Shown here piece after piece: positions 1-8,700 of a stretch of DNA of 64,000 nt. The notes below the pieces were generated by a model. It saw nothing but the letters and a program-made list of their open reading frames with translations, was not told the origin of the DNA and made no database searches. Source of the DNA: Novosphingobium sp. SG919 (lineage in GTDB: Bacteria; Pseudomonadota; Alphaproteobacteria; Sphingomonadales; Sphingomonadaceae); NCBI RefSeq assembly GCF_012932495.1, contig NZ_JABCNG010000002.1, positions 434,001-498,000 on the forward strand, given 5' to 3'. Every line of letters begins with the position of its first letter. The first letter of the stretch is position 1. The position numbers were made by a program, and so were the translations under genes.

Positions 1-1
1 C

Positions 2-232
2 GCCGCCCTCGTCCAGCTATGGAACACCACCAACCTGCAGGACAAGGAACTGGCCGAAAACAACCAGCAGGGCGTGGACAGTCCCGGCTACACCCCCGGC
101 CCCTATTCGCCCGAGGCCGAAGTTCTGGTGGTGCGCTTTGTCGATTGGTACTGCGCCAAGGCACGGGAATACCTGGAGGAAAAGCTGGGCCAAGAAGCCC
201 CGGCGGCGAAGGGCCTGAGCCATGCGGCCTGA
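2..232 (+). CDS. Rieske-type aromatic-ring/amine oxygenase alpha subunit, C-terminal fragment
   Basis: Only the last 76 residues are in the window; the gene begins upstream. The segment contains ENNQQGVDSPGY, PGPYSPEAE and FVDWYCAK, the tail pattern I associate with Rieske oxygenase alpha subunits of the glycine-betaine/stachydrine demethylase type. The Rieske centre and mononuclear iron site would lie upstream and are not visible. Its stop overlaps the start of the next gene by 11 nt, so the two are probably translationally coupled and this is the distal part of an oxygenase-led catabolic operon. Family assignment rests on the tail alone; the substrate is unknown, although the amine-dehydrogenase-like genes downstream fit an N-methylated or quaternary amine. 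Confidence 0.65.
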   Translation, partial: AALVQLWNTTNLQDKELAENNQQGVDSPGYTPGPYSPEAEVLVVRFVDWYCAKAREYLEEKLGQEAPAAKGLSHAA

Positions 233-1478
233 CGCGCCGGGCGTGCGGCCCGAAACCCTGGCGGTGGCGCATGGCTACGATCCCGCCAGCGCCGGCGGCG
301 CGGCCAAGCCGCCGGTCTACCTGACAAGCACGTTCGTTTATGAATCCGCCGCCCAGGCCAAGGCCATTCACGAGGCCTATTTCGACGGCACCGGGCCGGA
401 AGTGGGCCAGACGCATCACATCTATGCGCGCCTGGGCCATCCCAATCTCGATATGCTGGAAAGCCGGCTGGCGGCGGTGGACGGGGCGGAAAGCGCCGCC
501 GTCTTTGCCTCGGGCATGGCCACGCACAGCGCGATTGTGCTGGCGCACTTGCGCCCGGGCGACAGCGTGCTGCATTCGCGCCCGATCTATGGCGGCACCG
601 ACGGGCTGCTGAACCAGTTCATGCCGCAGTTCGGCGTGACGCCGTTCGACATTACCGATGGCTGCGACGCCGATCACCTGCGCGCCCAGGCGGACAAGGC
701 GCTGGCTGCCGGGCCGCTGGCGATGATCGTGATCGAAACTCCGGCCAACCCCACCGCGGCGATCACCGACCTGCCGATGATCGTGGCCCTGGCCGACGCC
801 ATCGGCGCGCGCACCGGCCGCCGCCCGGTGGTGGTCTGCGACAACACCCTGCTCGGCCCCTTTGCCCAGCGCCCCATCGCGCTGGGGGTGGACTTGTGCA
901 TGACCTCGCTGACCAAATATTGCGGCGGGCACAGCGATCTGCTCGCGGGCGGGGTTTCCGGGCGGCTTGGCCTGATCGCGCCCTTGCGCCTGCTGCGCAC
1001 CACGCTGGGCAGCCACCTCGATCCCTTCACCAGCTGGCTGGTGCTGCGTTCGATGGAAAGCGTGCACGTGCGGTCCGATCGCGCGATGCGCAATGCGCGC
1101 GCGATTGCCGAATTCCTGCGCGACCATCCCAAGGTGGCCGGCATCACCTACCTGGGCTTCCTGCCCGAAGGCAGCCCGCAGCGCGCGGTGTTCGACCGGC
1201 AGTGCAGCGGCGCGGGATCGACCTTCTCGTTCCACCTCAAGGGGGGAGAGGCCGAAGCATTCCGCATGCTCGATGCGCTGCGCCTGATGAAAGTGGCGGT
1301 CAGCCTGGGCGGATCGGAAACCCTGGTGTGCCATTCGGCCAGCACCACGCACTATGCCGTGGCGCCCGAAAAGCGCCTGGCGGGCGGCATTACCGACGGC
1401 ACCATCCGCATGTCGGTGGGGATCGAGCACGAGGACGACCTGATCGCCGACCTGGCGCAGGCGCTGGAGGTGGTGTGA
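222..1478 (+). CDS. Cys/Met metabolism PLP enzyme (cystathionine gamma-synthase/lyase-like)
   Basis: A 418-residue protein of the gamma-family of fold-type I PLP enzymes, the usual length. The lysine expected to bind PLP is about K232 in MTSLTKYCGGHSD. The phosphate-binding and ring-stacking region is seen in AVFASGMATHSAI and the aspartate loop in VVVCDNTLLGP. Such enzymes eliminate or replace a gamma or beta substituent, for example thiol release from methionine-like amino acids or cystathionine synthesis. Specificity cannot be read from the sequence. The ATG lies inside the end of the Rieske gene and the next reading frame begins 2 nt after the stop, so it belongs to the same operon. That context suggests a catabolic lyase rather than a biosynthetic synthase. 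Confidence 0.85.
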   Translation: MRPDAPGVRPETLAVAHGYDPASAGGAAKPPVYLTSTFVYESAAQAKAIHEAYFDGTGPEVGQTHHIYARLGHPNLDMLESRLAAVDGAESAAVFASGMATHSAIVLAHLRPGDSVLHSRPIYGGTDGLLNQFMPQFGVTPFDITDGCDADHLRAQADKALAAGPLAMIVIETPANPTAAITDLPMIVALADAIGARTGRRPVVVCDNTLLGPFAQRPIALGVDLCMTSLTKYCGGHSDLLAGGVSGRLGLIAPLRLLRTTLGSHLDPFTSWLVLRSMESVHVRSDRAMRNARAIAEFLRDHPKVAGITYLGFLPEGSPQRAVFDRQCSGAGSTFSFHLKGGEAEAFRMLDALRLMKVAVSLGGSETLVCHSASTTHYAVAPEKRLAGGITDGTIRMSVGIEHEDDLIADLAQALEVV

Positions 1479-1480
1479 AC

Positions 1481-3070
1481 GTGGGCGACAGCAACGAAGC
1501 ATTCACCGGCACCGATGCCCATGCCGTCAACGGCAAGCTGCCCGGCGCCGATGCGCATTACGATCTGGTGGTGGTGGGCGCCGGGCCAGCGGGCCTGGCC
1601 GCCGCGCTTGAAGGCGCCGCGCAAGGCGCCAGCGTGCTGCTGGTGGACGAGCATCCGGTTTCGTCTGCGCAGATGGGCAACGATGTGCCATTCTGGTTCG
1701 GCGGGCGCATGACCGGCGCGGTGCAGGCCAAGGCGCGCATGATCGAGCAGGTGTTCATGGCGCAGCCGCTGTTCGAACAGGCTTTCGACGCCGGCATCGA
1801 CGTGCAACTGGGCGTCTATGCCTGGGGCCTGTGGCGCAACCGCGCCAATCTGGGCGCGCTGCCCGAGCCGATGCTGGGCCTGGCCGACGAGGAGCGCAGC
1901 TGGACGGTGGGCTTCAAGGCCATCGTGCTGGCCACTGGCGCGCGCGATCTGGCGCTGGCCTTCGATGGCTGGGCGCAACCCGGCGTGATGGGCGCGCAAG
2001 GGCTGCACGCGCTGCTGACGCGCTATGATGCCTTTGCCGGGCGCCGCGTGGTGGTGCTGGGGTCTGGCGACCTCGCGCTCGATACCGCGCAACTGGCGCT
2101 GGACAAGGGGCTGGAGGTGGCCGCGCTGATCGAAGTGCTGCCCGCGCCGCAGGGCGATCCCGCCAAAGTGGCCGCCTTGCAGGCCATAGGCGTGCCGATC
2201 CATTGCAACACGGTGATCCGGGGCGCGCCCAGCGGCATCGACGGGGTGCGCGCGGCGGTGATCGGTCCGGTGGGCGGCGATGGACCGGGGCAGACGCTGG
2301 ACTGCGACACGATCTGCATGGCGGTGGACGTGGTGCCGGCCATCGAACTGCTCGACGTGGCGGGCGGGCGCATCGTGACCGACAGCGCGCGCGGTGGCCA
2401 TGTACCCCAGGCGCTGGCCGGGCAGGCCGTGCCGGGCGTGTTCATCGCCGGGGATTGCGCCGGGCTGGGCCAGAGCGAACAGGCCGCCGCCGCGCAAGGC
2501 CGCGCCGTGGCACGCCAGGCTTTGGGGATGGAGCAGGCGCCTGCCGAATCCGCGCCGGAAGCATTCGACCGGCTGGCCTATCGCCAGGCCTGGCTGCGCG
2601 CGCTGGTGGCGGCCACGCCCGAGACCGTCCACGTGTGCCAGTGCGAGGAAGTGAGCCGGGCCGACCTGCTGGGCGTGCAACCGCCGAACTACCTGCCGCG
2701 CCCGGAAAAGCTGGGCTGCCGCAGCCTGGAAACGCTGCTGGCCGATGGCCCGCCCGATCAGGAACAGATCAAGCGCCTGACCCGCGCCTGCATGGGCGCC
2801 TGCCAGGCGCGGCGCTGCCGCGAGCAGGTGGGCATGTTGCTGGCGATGGGATCGAACCTGCCGGTGGAGCAGGCGCCGCGCGCGGGGTGGCGCGCGCCAG
2901 TCCGGCCGCTCGCGCTCAAAGTCCTGGCCGACTGGAACGAGGCCGATGCCATGCGCGAGGGCTGGGACGTGTGGTTTGGCATTCCCACGCAATGGACGCC
3001 CTATCGTGACATCGGCACCGAGCGCGAAGCGATGCACCGCGAGGCGCTGGGCGGCAACATGCACCTTTGA
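1481..3070 (+). CDS. FAD/NAD(P)-dependent amine dehydrogenase alpha subunit with BFD-like [2Fe-2S] region (HcnB/OoxA-like)
   Basis: About 529 residues. A dinucleotide-binding site near residues 30-50 (LVVVGAGPAGLAAA) and a second one (RRVVVLGSGDLALDTAQ) flank a pyridine-nucleotide-disulphide-reductase core, ending in the FAD motif GVFIAGDCAGLGQSEQAA. The C-terminal part has VHVCQCEEV and CMGACQARRC, a cysteine set like the bacterioferritin-associated-ferredoxin fold that binds [2Fe-2S]. This order matches HcnB, opine oxidase A and D-hydroxyproline dehydrogenase alpha subunits, which pass electrons from a beta flavoprotein. No ATG precedes the core in a sensible place. GTG at 1481 is chosen, with GTG at 1475 as an alternative. 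The next gene is its likely beta partner. No separate small ferredoxin subunit lies nearby. Confidence 0.83.
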   Translation: MGDSNEAFTGTDAHAVNGKLPGADAHYDLVVVGAGPAGLAAALEGAAQGASVLLVDEHPVSSAQMGNDVPFWFGGRMTGAVQAKARMIEQVFMAQPLFEQAFDAGIDVQLGVYAWGLWRNRANLGALPEPMLGLADEERSWTVGFKAIVLATGARDLALAFDGWAQPGVMGAQGLHALLTRYDAFAGRRVVVLGSGDLALDTAQLALDKGLEVAALIEVLPAPQGDPAKVAALQAIGVPIHCNTVIRGAPSGIDGVRAAVIGPVGGDGPGQTLDCDTICMAVDVVPAIELLDVAGGRIVTDSARGGHVPQALAGQAVPGVFIAGDCAGLGQSEQAAAAQGRAVARQALGMEQAPAESAPEAFDRLAYRQAWLRALVAATPETVHVCQCEEVSRADLLGVQPPNYLPRPEKLGCRSLETLLADGPPDQEQIKRLTRACMGACQARRCREQVGMLLAMGSNLPVEQAPRAGWRAPVRPLALKVLADWNEADAMREGWDVWFGIPTQWTPYRDIGTEREAMHREALGGNMHL

Positions 3071-4242
3071 TGACGGGACGCGGCATGACGAAATCGGCAA
3101 ATGGCGCTTCGGTCATCGTGATCGGGGCAGGGGTTACGGGCCTTTCGGCGGCATGGTGGCTGGCGCGCTCGGGCGTGGATGTCATGGTGCTCGACAAGGG
3201 CGTGGTCGGCTGGGAAGCCTCCAGCCGCAACGGCGGTGGCGCCTCCCACTACCAAAGCCCGCTGTTCGACGAGGAGCAGCGGATGTGGCCGCTGATGGAC
3301 GAACTGCTGGGCTATCCCACCGAATACCAGCGCGAGCGGGTGATCATTGCCGTCAGCGAGCGGCAGCTGCACCACTATCACTATATCGCCGGCATGTGCG
3401 GCGACATGGGCTATCGGGTGGACAAGATCGACGCGCAGCAGGCGCGCGAGATGGTGCCCTTGGCCGGGGACAACTGCCTTGGCGGCATCCACTTGCGCTT
3501 TGGTGGCCATGCCAATCCGCAGCGCACGGTGCAGGCCTATGCCTGGGCCACGCAGGACTTGGGCGGGCGCATTTTCCAGCATTGCCCGGCGCTCTCTATC
3601 GAGGTGGCCGGCGGGCGCGCCACCGGGGTGGTGACGCCGCAGGGCACGTTTGCCTGCGATGCGCTGGTGGTGGCCGCCGGGCCGCAGATTGCCGGGCTGA
3701 TGGCGCCGCTGGGCGTTGACGTGCCGCTGGCCGCCGCGCGCGCGGAAATGATCGTGACCGAGCCGGCGCCGCTGATGCGCTGGGGCGGGGTGGACGGCAA
3801 CGGCCTCTATGGCCGGCAGACGCTGCGCGGGAACCTCGCCTATGGCGGCGGGCCGCACGAATGGATCGACACCGATCCCGCCGGCCCGGCCGCGCGGCCT
3901 GCCACACCGCTGGCCCGCAATCTGGCGCGGCGCGTGGCCGAACTGCTGCCCGGCGCGGCGCACCTGAACGTGATCCGCTCATGGTCCGGCATCATCGAGA
4001 ACACGCCAGATGGGCGCCCGATCATCGACCGGCTGCGCCACCCGGACAACGTTACCATCGCCACGATGTCGGGCGTCGGGTTCGGGCTTTCGCCTGCGTC
4101 TGGCCACGCGATCCGCGACCTGGTGATCGACGGGCAAGTGAGCTTTGCCGAAATCGACAAGCTGGCGCTGTCGCGCTTTGCCGACCTGCCTGTCGACTGG
4201 CGCAGCCAGCGCGGGTGGGATCCCTTCGCGCAGGCGGCATAA
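3070..4242 (+). CDS. FAD-dependent amine/amino-acid oxidoreductase (DAO family), likely beta subunit
   Basis: About 390 residues. The N-terminal Rossmann motif ASVIVIGAGVTGLSAAWW is followed by VLDKGVVGWEASSRNGGG, typical of the DAO family (sarcosine oxidase beta, HcnC, opine oxidase B). The C-terminal FAD segment GRPIIDRLRHPDNVTIATM and SGVGFGLSPASG is also standard. The chosen ATG at 3070 overlaps the previous stop (TTGATG); an ATG five codons downstream at 3085 is possible. The overlap with the HcnB-like subunit strongly suggests a heteromeric amine dehydrogenase that oxidises a secondary amine or N-alkyl amino acid and releases an aldehyde or imine. The actual substrate is not evident. 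Confidence 0.85.
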   Translation: MTGRGMTKSANGASVIVIGAGVTGLSAAWWLARSGVDVMVLDKGVVGWEASSRNGGGASHYQSPLFDEEQRMWPLMDELLGYPTEYQRERVIIAVSERQLHHYHYIAGMCGDMGYRVDKIDAQQAREMVPLAGDNCLGGIHLRFGGHANPQRTVQAYAWATQDLGGRIFQHCPALSIEVAGGRATGVVTPQGTFACDALVVAAGPQIAGLMAPLGVDVPLAAARAEMIVTEPAPLMRWGGVDGNGLYGRQTLRGNLAYGGGPHEWIDTDPAGPAARPATPLARNLARRVAELLPGAAHLNVIRSWSGIIENTPDGRPIIDRLRHPDNVTIATMSGVGFGLSPASGHAIRDLVIDGQVSFAEIDKLALSRFADLPVDWRSQRGWDPFAQAA

Positions 4243-4326
4243 TCGGCGCTTTTCTTTGCGGGATGCGGCGTTAGAAGGTTTCGCGCGCAACTGCCTTGCG
4301 CGTGTTTCCTGCTGAAAGTGCCCCCC

Positions 4327-6255
4327 ATGCGCTCCATCCTGTCCCTGGCATCGGCTTCGTTTCTCACGCTGGCGCTGGCCGCCCCGGCCTTGGCGCAAGG
4401 CGCGGCGCCGGCTGCCGTAACGCCAATGACGCCCGATGTGGTGGACGCGTTCGATCAGGTGCTGCCGTCTGCCGATTTCATCCGGCGCGAAGCGATGGTG
4501 CCGATGCGCGACGGGACCAAGCTCTATACCGTGATCGTGATGAAGAAGGGCACCAAGGGCGGGCCGATCCTGCTCTCGCGCTCCCCCTACGATGCCCATG
4601 GATCGACCCATCGCGTGGCGAGCCAGCGCATCGTCGACATTCTCGAGGCGATGGACGCCGAATTTGCCGAGGACGGCTATATCCGCGTCTACCAGGACAT
4701 TCGCGGCATGCACCGCTCGGAAGGCACCTATATCATGAACCGGCCGATCGCCGGGCCGCTCAACACCACGGGCATCGATGAATCGACCGATGCCTATGAC
4801 ACGATCGACTGGCTGGTAAAGAACGTGCCGGAAAGCAACGGCAAAGTCGGGATCATCGGCTCGTCCTACCTGGGCTTCACCACGCTGATGGCCGAAATCA
4901 ACCCGCACCCCGCGTTGAAGGCCGCCGTGCCGGAAAGCCCCATGGTCGATGGCTGGATGGGCGACGACTGGTTCCACAACGGCGCGTTCCGGGTTTCCTC
5001 GCTCAGCTATGCCACGACGCAGGGGTTCAACAAGGGCGACGGTGGCGGCGAATTCGCGCTGGGCAAGGGGGATGATTACACCCGCTGGCTAGAAGCGGGA
5101 TCGGTGGGTGATTTTGCGGCCAAGCTGGGCATTGCCCAGGTCCCCGGCGTGCGCAAATGGCTGGAAAACCCGGCCTATACCGATTTCTGGTCTCTCCAGG
5201 CGGTTGACAAGTGGCTGGCGGCCCGGCCCTTGACCGTGCCCACGATGATCGAAGTTGGGCAGTGGGACCAGGAAGACAGCTACGGCGCGCCCGCCGTCTA
5301 TCGCGCGCTGGAGCCCAAGGACAAGAACAACGACATGGTCACGCTGGTGATCGGCCCGTGGCGCCATTCGGGCGCCAACCACGGCGGATCGAGCCTGGGC
5401 GCGCTGGATTTCACCGGGGACACCGCGCGCGAATGGCGCGTGAAATATCTCAAGCCGTTCCTGGACCACTGGCTGAAGGATGCGCCCGATCCGCATACGC
5501 CGCCCGTGCTGACGTATGCCACCGGCATCAACCAGTGGCAGGAAAGCGCGGCTTGGCCGATGGGCAAGGGCACGCCGCTCTATCTCGACGCCAAAGGCAG
5601 CGCCAGCTTTGCCAAGCCGGCCGCCGCCGGGCACGATGACTATGTCAGCGATCCGGCCCACCCGGTGCCGTTCATCCCGCGCCCGATCGACATGGAAGAC
5701 GGCGCGCAGTGGAAGCCCTGGCTGGTGCACGACCAGCGCTTCGTCTCGGGCCGGCCCGACGTGGCCGAATGGCAGACCGCCACGCTGGACAAGCCGGTGC
5801 ACATCATGGGCGCGCCCGAGGTGGACCTCTATGCCGCCACCACCGGCACCGACAGTGACTGGGTGGTCAAGCTGATCGACGTCTATCCCAACGACGTGCC
5901 CGAGGCAGCCGACCAGGGCGGTCGCCCGTCGATGGCCGGATACGAACTGCCGATCGGCATCGAGATTTTCCGCGGCCGCTATGCCAAGAGCTTTGCCCAG
6001 CCCGCTGCCTTGAAGCCGGGGCAAGTGGTGCACTACCATTGGGCGCTGCCCAACGTGAACCATGTGTTCCTGCCGGGGCACAAGCTGAAAGTGCAGGTGC
6101 AGTCCACCTTGTTCCCGCTCTATGACCGCAACCCGCAGACCTTCGTACCCAACATCATGTTTGCAAAGCCGGGCGATTATCGCAAGGCCACGCAAAGCGT
6201 GTGGTTCGGCGGCAGCACGGCCAGCGCCGTGGTGCTCCCGGTGGCGGCGCAGTAG
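4327..6255 (+). CDS. Secreted S15/CocE-NonD family hydrolase, alpha-amino-acid ester hydrolase-like
   Basis: A 642-residue precursor with a clear Sec signal peptide (MRSILSLASASFLTLALAAP, cleavage near ALAQ), so it acts in the periplasm or outside. The catalytic serine is about S180 in GSSYLGF, matching the GxSYxG elbow of the S15/CocE family. RDIRGMHRSEGTY upstream and WMGDDWFHNGAFR downstream are features I associate with alpha-amino-acid ester hydrolases and glutaryl-7-ACA acylases. The C-terminal half forms the jelly-roll domain (VDLYAATTGTDSDW, PDVAEWQTATL). The ATG at 4327 is preferred over GTG at 4318 because it begins the signal peptide. It follows the dehydrogenase genes after an 84-nt gap, so it may belong to the same unit or be separately transcribed. 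Confidence 0.85.
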   Translation: MRSILSLASASFLTLALAAPALAQGAAPAAVTPMTPDVVDAFDQVLPSADFIRREAMVPMRDGTKLYTVIVMKKGTKGGPILLSRSPYDAHGSTHRVASQRIVDILEAMDAEFAEDGYIRVYQDIRGMHRSEGTYIMNRPIAGPLNTTGIDESTDAYDTIDWLVKNVPESNGKVGIIGSSYLGFTTLMAEINPHPALKAAVPESPMVDGWMGDDWFHNGAFRVSSLSYATTQGFNKGDGGGEFALGKGDDYTRWLEAGSVGDFAAKLGIAQVPGVRKWLENPAYTDFWSLQAVDKWLAARPLTVPTMIEVGQWDQEDSYGAPAVYRALEPKDKNNDMVTLVIGPWRHSGANHGGSSLGALDFTGDTAREWRVKYLKPFLDHWLKDAPDPHTPPVLTYATGINQWQESAAWPMGKGTPLYLDAKGSASFAKPAAAGHDDYVSDPAHPVPFIPRPIDMEDGAQWKPWLVHDQRFVSGRPDVAEWQTATLDKPVHIMGAPEVDLYAATTGTDSDWVVKLIDVYPNDVPEAADQGGRPSMAGYELPIGIEIFRGRYAKSFAQPAALKPGQVVHYHWALPNVNHVFLPGHKLKVQVQSTLFPLYDRNPQTFVPNIMFAKPGDYRKATQSVWFGGSTASAVVLPVAAQ

Positions 6256-6645
6256 GCGCGGCGGTTTAGAAAACGAACCGGTCGGCCCATCATAAGGTTG
6301 GACAATGGCTGGCAACGGTGTTGATCACGCCTTTGCGGGGTGCTCTTCCGGCTGCCGGACGCCGTGCGCACTTAGATGGAAGAGATGCCGAGCATAGTCT
6401 CGCAGAACGAAGACAGTCTGGGTAAATGGTACCTGCCTGCAATCGGACTGGCTGCGCCACCGATCGCAAGCAAGTTCTGAGGCATTTACACAGGCTGTTG
6501 GGCCGCTAGGGGCGCCTGCGTGGGGCGGGATTCCGTCCGCTCGTTGGCGCGTGAGCCGAAATGCCCAAGTTCGGTAGTTGGGGCAGCGGCGCTCTGTCGG
6601 ACGTACTGCCTTGCCTGTGTGTCCTTGCAGCTTTATTGTTATGTA
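6256..6645. other. Intergenic stretch, A+T-richer than surroundings
   Basis: No convincing coding frame or RNA gene was seen between the S15 hydrolase and the zinc-ribbon gene. Composition falls visibly below the window norm here and stays low through the next gene. No terminal inverted repeat or transposase remnant was recognised. Confidence 0.5.
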
Positions 6646-7254
6646 ATGCAGCGTGGAACACGTAAAACGGCACGAGCAATCGACCCAAGCTCATCGATTT
6701 TCGACTACCTCGAGGATGAAGCAGGGTTATGGGTGGAATGTCCCAATTGCAAGGGCCCTGCCAATGTCGCCCCTAGATCGATGGACGGCCGATATCTTGC
6801 AAACATGGCGAATCTGACCTGTTTCAGCTGCTTGATGAGAAGAGAAAACAAGGACACGACAGACGAGGATACTCAACGATGCGGGAGTTGCGGCACCAGA
6901 GTTTCGATTGAAAATCCTGTTGCCAAACCTCGTTTGTCAGGAAAAGAGCCCCCAAACCGTCGATCGGGTTGTGGCTTTTGTCGTAGGCTCCAACAGGGCT
7001 GCGATCCCTTTTTTGGTCTCCCCTTGTTTTTGAAAACGAAAGTTGGCGATAAGGAACTATGGGCAGTCAACCGAAGGCATGCCGTTGATCTTCAATACTA
7101 CCTTGGCGCTATGCTGCGCGAACGCGGGAAGGGTTTCGCACTGACGGCATTCGCACGGTTGCCTGCGTGGGTGAAAACAGCCTCAAGTCGCCCGAAGGTC
7201 CTCCATGCTCTAGGAAAGATGCTTTCCTTGGCAGATCGTCATCGGTTGCCGTAG
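6646..7254 (+). CDS. Zinc-ribbon hypothetical protein (TFIIB-type zinc-ribbon family)
   Basis: A 202-residue protein from ATG 6646. A longer frame from 6520 is open but its extra N-terminus looks unstructured. It contains two cysteine knuckle sets, CPNC with CFSC and CGSC with CGFC, which suggests two four-cysteine zinc ribbons. The C-terminal part (PFFGLPLFLKTKV, ELWAVNRRHAVDLQYYLGA) matches, from memory, a widespread uncharacterised zinc-ribbon family whose function is unknown. Base composition is unlike its neighbours: two sampled 60-nt lines are 50% and 47% G+C against about 63% in a sampled neighbour line, and codon use is less biased. That points to recent acquisition. It stands alone with no operon partner. 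Confidence 0.6.
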   Translation: MQRGTRKTARAIDPSSSIFDYLEDEAGLWVECPNCKGPANVAPRSMDGRYLANMANLTCFSCLMRRENKDTTDEDTQRCGSCGTRVSIENPVAKPRLSGKEPPNRRSGCGFCRRLQQGCDPFFGLPLFLKTKVGDKELWAVNRRHAVDLQYYLGAMLRERGKGFALTAFARLPAWVKTASSRPKVLHALGKMLSLADRHRLP

Positions 7255-7510
7255 TTTTAGACCATTCCTGACCTACCGGTGCAGGAGGTGGCGCCCAGGC
7301 AGATGTCCCACTCGATCGACACAAGCCCAATAAACGATTTCAGGCGAAGTGGGCGTACACCGCAACATTTTTGTACTCTGGACGGGGGCCAGTCCTTTGG
7401 TGATTGGCCCTTGGTCACGTCGCGCTCGCTTGAATGCCTGGACCAGCCTCGCTTGTGTTCTGGCCGCCCAGCACGCACTATGCGTTTCTAATTCTGCATA
7501 AGGGGTCGTG
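7255..7510. other. Intergenic stretch with one G+C-rich hairpin
   Basis: A 9-bp stem (one G-T pair) pairs 7386-7394 with 7402-7410 around a 7-nt loop. No U-run follows, so it is not a clear intrinsic terminator. The rest shows no gene; part of the A+T-richer patch extends into it. Confidence 0.4.
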
Positions 7511-8392
7511 ATGAGGCAGGCACTTTTACCTTTGTTGCTGGCATTGCCCGTCGCTGCCTTGGCGGCACAGATGCCTGATGCAGTGGTCGCCGATCCGCCG
7601 GTCGACACGCGTCACCCGGCCGGCCTGGCGGCTTTCGTCATTCCTTCTGCCGATGGTGCGCTGAACGCGGTGATGTATACGGCGGCAGGGGCTGGCCCCC
7701 ATCCGACGCTGCTGCTGCTGCATGGTTTTCCCGGCAACGAGCAGAACCTTGACCTGGCCCAAGCCGCGCGCCGGGCGGGCTGGAACGTGCTGACGTTTCA
7801 CTACCGCGGATCATGGGGCAGCCCGGGCAGCTATTCGTTTGCCCATTGCCAGGCCGATGCCGCCAATGTGCTGGCCTATCTGCGAACGGACAAGGTCGTC
7901 CGGCAATTTGCCATCGACCCATCTCGCATCGCGGTTGCCGGGCATAGCCTTGGAGGCATCGTTGCGGCGCGGGTTGGTGCAGATGATCCGAAAGTTGTTG
8001 GGGTGTTCCTGATCGATCCGGCCGATATTGCCGCGATCGGGCGCAGTTTTTCCGATCCCAAGCAACGCGAAGCTTTCCTGGTGGGGGAAGTGCGCGGTGA
8101 CATGCCCCCGTTGGCCGGCACCAGCGAGGCCATGATCATGGACGAGGTGGCCCACGCGGGCCCGGCGTTGGATCTCGTGGCGACGATGCCCGCACTGGCA
8201 GGGCGCCCGCTGGCGCTCATAGGCGCCAAGCGAGGGATTGGCGCCATGGCGGCAACGGCAGCCGTCGCCGCGCGCAAGGCAGGTGCGGTCCATCTGGAGG
8301 CCGAGACGCTTGATACCGACCACAGCTTTTCCGACATGCGCATAGCCCTGGCGAGCAAATTGGTGAATTGGTTGGGTCAATTCCGGCCATGA
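7511..8392 (+). CDS. Secreted alpha/beta-hydrolase
   Basis: A 293-residue precursor with a signal peptide (MRQALLPLLLALPVAALAAQ). The fold is marked by LLLLHGFPGNEQN (oxyanion HG) and by the nucleophile elbow VAGHSLGGIVAA with S146. An aspartate is expected in the LIDPADIA/LIGAKRG region, and the histidine in TDHSFSD fits the triad. It resembles dienelactone-hydrolase-like or peptidase-S9-like secreted hydrolases; the substrate is not identifiable. ATG at 7511 begins the signal peptide, with GTG one codon earlier. It converges on the flavin monooxygenase, with the structured repeat at 8429-8700 between them. Confidence 0.8.
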   Translation: MRQALLPLLLALPVAALAAQMPDAVVADPPVDTRHPAGLAAFVIPSADGALNAVMYTAAGAGPHPTLLLLHGFPGNEQNLDLAQAARRAGWNVLTFHYRGSWGSPGSYSFAHCQADAANVLAYLRTDKVVRQFAIDPSRIAVAGHSLGGIVAARVGADDPKVVGVFLIDPADIAAIGRSFSDPKQREAFLVGEVRGDMPPLAGTSEAMIMDEVAHAGPALDLVATMPALAGRPLALIGAKRGIGAMAATAAVAARKAGAVHLEAETLDTDHSFSDMRIALASKLVNWLGQFRP

Positions 8393-8428
8393 TCGCTGCC
8401 GTGCGGTTATATCTGGGGAAGGCCGAAG

Positions 8429-8700
8429 CCTAGGCGGCGTGGACAAATTCCACAACGCCACGGTTGCCCTGTAAAAGGCCCTGGCGAGGCGCGAAGCCGC
8501 AGGAAGAGCGGGCCTCTTTCAAGGCAGAGCAACGCTGCCAGGGCCTTTTACAGGGCAACCCCTGCGGGGCTGGACCAAAAACCGCCATTTCCACGTCGGC
8601 TCGGCTAGCAATAGGCCCACTATTGCTTCACCTCGCCTCCTTGAACTGGCGGTTTTTGCCTCCAGCCGTGGCGCTGTGGAATTTGTCCACGCCGCCTAGG
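8429..8700. repeat. Nested palindromic (three-way-junction) element, copy 1
   Basis: Outer inverted arms 8429-8463 and 8666-8700 match at 34 of 35 positions. Inside are two further hairpins: a perfect 24-bp stem (8462-8485 with 8537-8560) and a perfect 12-bp stem (8576-8587 with 8647-8658). The second encloses an 8-bp stem (8607-8614 with 8620-8627). The whole can fold as a closed stem with two side arms. The outer ends are CCTAGG, and the right end supplies the TAG stop (8696-8698, minus strand) of the monooxygenase. It lies between convergent genes and carries no reading frame of note. A second element with nearly the same spacing is at 39061-39329. It could be a MITE-like repeat or a structured 3' end. 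Confidence 0.85.
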
